Positions 60,707-64,000 of a stretch of 64,000 nt of DNA are shown here, in pieces. The notes beneath the pieces were generated by a model. The model saw nothing but the letters and a program-made list of their open reading frames with translations. It was not told the origin of the DNA and searched no databases. The stretch is from Halomarina halobia. Lineage in GTDB: Archaea > Halobacteriota > Halobacteria > Halobacteriales > Haloarculaceae. The stretch's first letter is position 1, and each line of letters begins with the position of its first letter. The stretch is taken from assembly GCF_029338575.1 (NCBI RefSeq), contig NZ_CP119992.1, positions 1,116,001 through 1,180,000 of the forward strand. The letters are read 5' to 3'. The position numbers and the translations under genes are program-made.

Positions 60707-61648
60707 ATGAGCACCGAGGTCTCGCGAACGAGGGCGTGGCTGATGGCCGCGCGGCCGCAGACGCTCCCGGCGGGGGCGTCGCCCGTCGTCGTCGGAACGG
60801 GCCTGGCGGTCCACGACGGGGTGTTCGCCGCCCCGCCGGCCGTCGCGGCGCTGATCGGCGCGCTCCTCCTCCAGATCGGGACGAACTTCGCCAACGACTA
60901 CTACGACGCGGTCCGCGGCGCGGACACGGACGAGCGGGAGGGCTTCACCCGCGTCACGCAGTCGGGGCTCATCCCGCCGCGGGAGGTGAAGCGCGCGATG
61001 TACCTCACCTTCCTCGCGGCCGTCGTCCTCGGGACGTACCTGGTGTACGTCGGGGGCGTCCCCATCCTCGTCGTGGGGCTGTCGAGCGTCGCAGCCGGCA
61101 TCGCCTACACCGGCGGGCCGTACCCCTACGGCTACCGCGGGCTGGGCGACCTCTTCGTCTTCGTCTTCTTCGGCCTCGTCGCCGTCGTCGGGACGTACTA
61201 CGTCCAGGCCGCGGCCCTCCTCGCGGAGCCGTTCCCGCTGTGGATCCCCGACGGGACGGTCACGCTCGCGGCCGTCGTCGCGAGCCTCCCCGCCGCGGGG
61301 CTCGCGACCTGTATCCTCGTCGTGAACAACATCCGCGACCGGGAGACCGACGCCGAGACGGGAAAGCGCACGCTCGCAGTCGCGCTCGGCTACCGGTTCA
61401 GCCGCGCCGAATTCCTCCTCCTGCTCGGGATGGCCTACGCCGTCCCTCCGATCTTCGCGCTCACCGGCTACGGCCCCCTCGCGCTGCTCCCACTGCTCAC
61501 GCTCCCGCTCGCCGTCACGCTCTCCCGGACGGTCCTCTCGGAGACGAGCGGCGAGGCGCTCAACCCCGCGCTCGAAACGACCGGAAAGCTCCTCGCGGTC
61601 CACTCGGTGCTGTTCGCGCTCGGACTCGCCGCGCCGACGCTCGCATGA
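60707..61648 (+). CDS. menA: 1,4-dihydroxy-2-naphthoate polyprenyltransferase (MenA)
   Basis: This 313-residue UbiA-family membrane protein attaches the polyprenyl chain in menaquinone synthesis. About eight helices are predicted. The two Asp-rich prenyl-diphosphate motifs are visible: NFANDYYDAVRGADTDEREG (about residues 63-82) and NNIRDRETDAETGKRTLAV. ATG 60707 is preferred over 60668 because the protein then begins STEVSRTRAWLMAARPQTLP, the family N-terminus. Its stop overlaps the menC start (ATGA at 61645-61648). Confidence 0.94.
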   Translation: MSTEVSRTRAWLMAARPQTLPAGASPVVVGTGLAVHDGVFAAPPAVAALIGALLLQIGTNFANDYYDAVRGADTDEREGFTRVTQSGLIPPREVKRAMYLTFLAAVVLGTYLVYVGGVPILVVGLSSVAAGIAYTGGPYPYGYRGLGDLFVFVFFGLVAVVGTYYVQAAALLAEPFPLWIPDGTVTLAAVVASLPAAGLATCILVVNNIRDRETDAETGKRTLAVALGYRFSRAEFLLLLGMAYAVPPIFALTGYGPLALLPLLTLPLAVTLSRTVLSETSGEALNPALETTGKLLAVHSVLFALGLAAPTLA

Positions 61649-62700
61649 GCGCGACCGTGACCCTCGAACCGTTCTCGCTCCCGCTCGCCCGTCCGCTGAC
61701 CACCGCCGACGGGACCATCGATCGGCGGGAGGGGTTCGTCGTCGCCGTCGAGCGGCGGGGCGAGCGGGGCGTCGGCGAAGCGACGCCCCTCCCGGGCTGG
61801 ACGGAGTCGAGGCGCGCGTGCGAGGCGGCGCTGGAGCGGGCGCGGGACCTCGCCGACGGGGAGGGACTCGACGCCGCCCTCGCCGCACTCTCCCCCCGCG
61901 AGACGCCCGCCGCGCGTCACGGCCTCGCGCTGGCGCTCGCCGACGCCCGCAGCCGACGCGCCGGCGTCCCCCTCCACCGATACCTCGGCGGGACTCGCGG
62001 CGTCACCGCCGTTCCCGTCAACGCGACCGTCGGCGACGGTTCGACCGACGAGACGGTCGCGGCCGCGCTGTCGGCGGTCGAGGACGGGTACCGTGCGCTC
62101 AAGGTGAAGGTCGGCGCGCGGGCCGTCGAGGAGGACGTCGCCCGACTGCGGGCGGTCCGCGAGGCGGTCGGCGGGGGCGTGGAACTCCGCGCCGACGCGA
62201 ACGCCGCGTGGACGCGAGAGGAGGCGCGCGAGGCGGTCGCGGGGCTCGCCGACCTCGGCGTCGCGTACGTCGAGCAGCCGCTCGCGGCCGACGACCTCGA
62301 CGGCCACGCCGCGCTCCGCGGCGGCCCCGTGCGCGTCGCGCTCGACGAGTCGCTCGTCGAGCGCGGTGCCGCGACCGTCCTCGACTCCGACGCCGCGGAC
62401 GTCATCGTCCTGAAACCGATGGCGCTCGGGGGGGTGGACCGCGCCCGACGGATCGCGCGGCGAGCTCGCCTCTCGGGCCTGGAGGCGGTCGTGACCACCA
62501 CCGTCGACGCGGTGTACGCCCGGACGGCGGCGGTCCACCTCGCCGCCAGCCTCGGCGACGTCCCGGCCTGCGGGCTGGCGACCGCGTCGATGCTCGCCGA
62601 GGACCTCGGGCCCGATCCGTGTCGTCTCGAGGGGGGGGCACTCACCGTCCCAGAGAGAAAAGGAAATGTACCAGCGAACGGTGGTTCGACAGGTGCGTGA
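61645..62700 (+). CDS. menC: o-Succinylbenzoate synthase (MenC)
   Basis: This 351-residue enolase-superfamily enzyme dehydrates SHCHC to o-succinylbenzoate. Motifs: RREGFVVAVERRGERGVGEA, ALKVKVGARAVEEDVARLRA (KxK catalytic Lys), metal ligands in LRADANAAWTREEAREA (Asp), YVEQPLAADDLDG (Glu) and RVALDESLVERGA (Asp/Glu), and VIVLKPMALGGVDRARRIA (second Lys). It overlaps menA by 4 bp and menE by a few codons. Confidence 0.94.
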   Translation: MSATVTLEPFSLPLARPLTTADGTIDRREGFVVAVERRGERGVGEATPLPGWTESRRACEAALERARDLADGEGLDAALAALSPRETPAARHGLALALADARSRRAGVPLHRYLGGTRGVTAVPVNATVGDGSTDETVAAALSAVEDGYRALKVKVGARAVEEDVARLRAVREAVGGGVELRADANAAWTREEAREAVAGLADLGVAYVEQPLAADDLDGHAALRGGPVRVALDESLVERGAATVLDSDAADVIVLKPMALGGVDRARRIARRARLSGLEAVVTTTVDAVYARTAAVHLAASLGDVPACGLATASMLAEDLGPDPCRLEGGALTVPERKGNVPANGGSTGA

Positions 62701-64000
62701 CTGGCTGGCCCAGCGTTCGCGCGTGACGCCGGACGCCACGGCGCTCGTCGATGCCGAAAGCGGCGCGTCTCGCACCTACGCGGAACTCGACTCGGCGGTC
62801 GAGTCGCTCGCGGGACGCATCGCGGCCGAGGGGATCTGCGTCGACGATCACGTCGGCGTGCTCCTCGGGACGCGCCCGGCCGCCGTCGAGGCGATCCACG
62901 CCGTGCTGCGCGTCGGGGGCGTGCTCGTCCCGCTGTCGACGCGACTGACCGCCGCGGAACTCGAACCGCGGATCGAACGCGCCGACCTCGACCTGCTCCT
63001 CTGCGACGCCGAGACCGAGGGGCGGATGCTCGACGCAGTGGGCGACGTGCCCGTACGGTCGCTCGACTCCGACGGCGAGGCGACGGCCATCGCGACGACG
63101 ACGCCCCGCCCCTTCGACCTGCCCGAGTGGAGCCCCGAGGACCCGCAGGTGATGCTCTACACCTCCGGGACGACGGGTCGGCCGAAGCTAGTCGTGCTCA
63201 CGCTGAAGAACCTGCTCTCGAGCGCGAGCGCGAGCGCCTTCCGGCTCGGAACCCTCCCCGATGATCGATGGGCGTCGCCGCTGTCCCCGAGTTCGATGGG
63301 TGGGCTCGCGTCCGTCCTCCGCTCGACGCTGTACGGCTCGGCCGTCCTGCTCTGCCCGACCGACGCCGACGACCTGCTCGCCGCGCTCCGTGAGCACCGC
63401 CCGACGGGGATCTCGCTCGTCCCGACGCTCCTCCGACGGCTGCTCGACGCGGGCGACCTCCCCGACTCGCTCCGGTTCGTCCTGCTCGGCGGCGCGCCGG
63501 CCCCGGACGACCTCGTCCGCGAGTGCGGCGAGCGCGGCGTCCCCGTCTGTCCGACCTACGGCATGACCGAGACGGCCTCGCAGGTCGCCACCGCCCGCCC
63601 GGAGGAGGCCGTGGCCCACGTCGGCACCGTCGGGCGACCGCTCCTGTTCACCGAGGTGACGGTGGTCGACGACCACGGCGATCCGCTCCCGACGGGGAGC
63701 ACGGGCGAACTCGTCATCGCCGGACCGACCGTCACCCCGGGTTACTACGACGACCCGGCGGCGACCGCCGAGGCGTTCTGCCCGCACGGACTGCTGACGG
63801 GCGACGTCGGCCGCGTCGACGAGGACGGCCGCCTGTGGATCGGCGACCGGAAGGCGGACCGCATCATCACGGGGGGGCAGAACGTCGATCCCCGGGAAGT
63901 CGTGGCGGTCCTGCGCGACCTCGACGGGGTCCGCGACGCTGCGGTCGTCGGCCTCTCCGACGAGGAGTGGGGCGAGCGGGTGGCCGCGCTGATCGAGGTC
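62666..64000 (+). CDS. menE: O-succinylbenzoate-CoA ligase (MenE), partial
   Basis: This is an ANL-superfamily adenylating enzyme that makes o-succinylbenzoyl-CoA, the substrate of MenB. Visible motifs: VMLYTSGTTGRPKLVVLT (P-loop-like AMP site), MGGLASVLRSTLYGSAVLLC, LVPTLLRRLL, CPTYGMTETASQVATARPEE, GELVIAGPTVTPGYYDDPAA, LLTGDVGRVDEDGRLWIGDR and DRIITGGQNVDPREV. The gene is cut by the window end, missing roughly the last 40-60 residues. The start may be ATG 62666 (overlapping menC by 35 bp) or GTG 62693 (VRDWLAQRS), which resembles other MenE N-termini. Confidence 0.92.
   Translation, partial: MYQRTVVRQVRDWLAQRSRVTPDATALVDAESGASRTYAELDSAVESLAGRIAAEGICVDDHVGVLLGTRPAAVEAIHAVLRVGGVLVPLSTRLTAAELEPRIERADLDLLLCDAETEGRMLDAVGDVPVRSLDSDGEATAIATTTPRPFDLPEWSPEDPQVMLYTSGTTGRPKLVVLTLKNLLSSASASAFRLGTLPDDRWASPLSPSSMGGLASVLRSTLYGSAVLLCPTDADDLLAALREHRPTGISLVPTLLRRLLDAGDLPDSLRFVLLGGAPAPDDLVRECGERGVPVCPTYGMTETASQVATARPEEAVAHVGTVGRPLLFTEVTVVDDHGDPLPTGSTGELVIAGPTVTPGYYDDPAATAEAFCPHGLLTGDVGRVDEDGRLWIGDRKADRIITGGQNVDPREVVAVLRDLDGVRDAAVVGLSDEEWGERVAALIEV

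Overview
The window is chromosomal DNA of a halophilic archaeon (class Halobacteria). GC content is very high, the predicted proteins are strongly acidic, secreted proteins carry twin-arginine (Tat) signals, and there are archaeal-type genes: rpl11/rpl1/rplP0/rpl12, dph5, trm5, a DRG GTPase, archaeosortase and PGF-CTERM surface proteins. Several promoters have a TATA box 25-30 nt before the start codon, which implies leaderless mRNAs. The genus cannot be assigned from sequence alone. I see no tRNA, rRNA, CRISPR array, origin or intact insertion sequence.

Layout. 0-5.4 kb is a secreted phosphoester-cleaving island: the end of a PhoD phosphatase, a rearranged phoD relic, a Tat-exported PHP-domain protein, a broken 5'-nucleotidase and a large Tat protein with a staphylococcal-nuclease domain between two DUF4350-like domains. 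6-10 kb holds stress and regulatory genes (Hsp20, small membrane protein, Usp, Bat-type HTH, PadR), followed by a 1.1 kb stretch without recognisable genes. 11.2-16.3 kb has a GshA-like ligase, an amphi-Trp protein, trm5, an aldo/keto reductase and dph5. 16.3-22.1 kb is a surface-layer module: archaeosortase A directly beside two tandem PGF-CTERM surface glycoproteins. 22.5-31.5 kb contains a double-domain VOC protein, a DRG GTPase with a small membrane protein, and the ribosomal stalk genes, with an orphan lipoprotein between rpl11 and the rpl1-rplP0-rpl12 operon, then a TctA-type permease.

31.5-43.8 kb is mixed. It has a less GC-rich methyltransferase, a subtilase with lectin-like repeats, corA, a broken nucleotidyltransferase, cysS, a striking 280-bp composite inverted repeat, a CbiX-DR2241 cobalamin pair, and a relic-rich stretch with a short-chain dehydrogenase fragment. 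44.2-55.2 kb has a 1001-residue PAS/GAF/Bat sensor-regulator, an HTH-acetyltransferase fusion, Trm112, purA and several haloarchaea-type conserved proteins. 55.4-64 kb is a molybdopterin oxidoreductase followed by the menaquinone genes menF-menD-menB-menA-menC-menE, all on one strand; menE runs off the end.

The best candidates for something undescribed are the composite inverted repeat at 39298-39577, a 35-bp element shared upstream of two unrelated genes (30213 and 60532), the nuclease sandwich protein, and the S-layer stalk whose tandem units switch an N-glycosylation sequon on and off.
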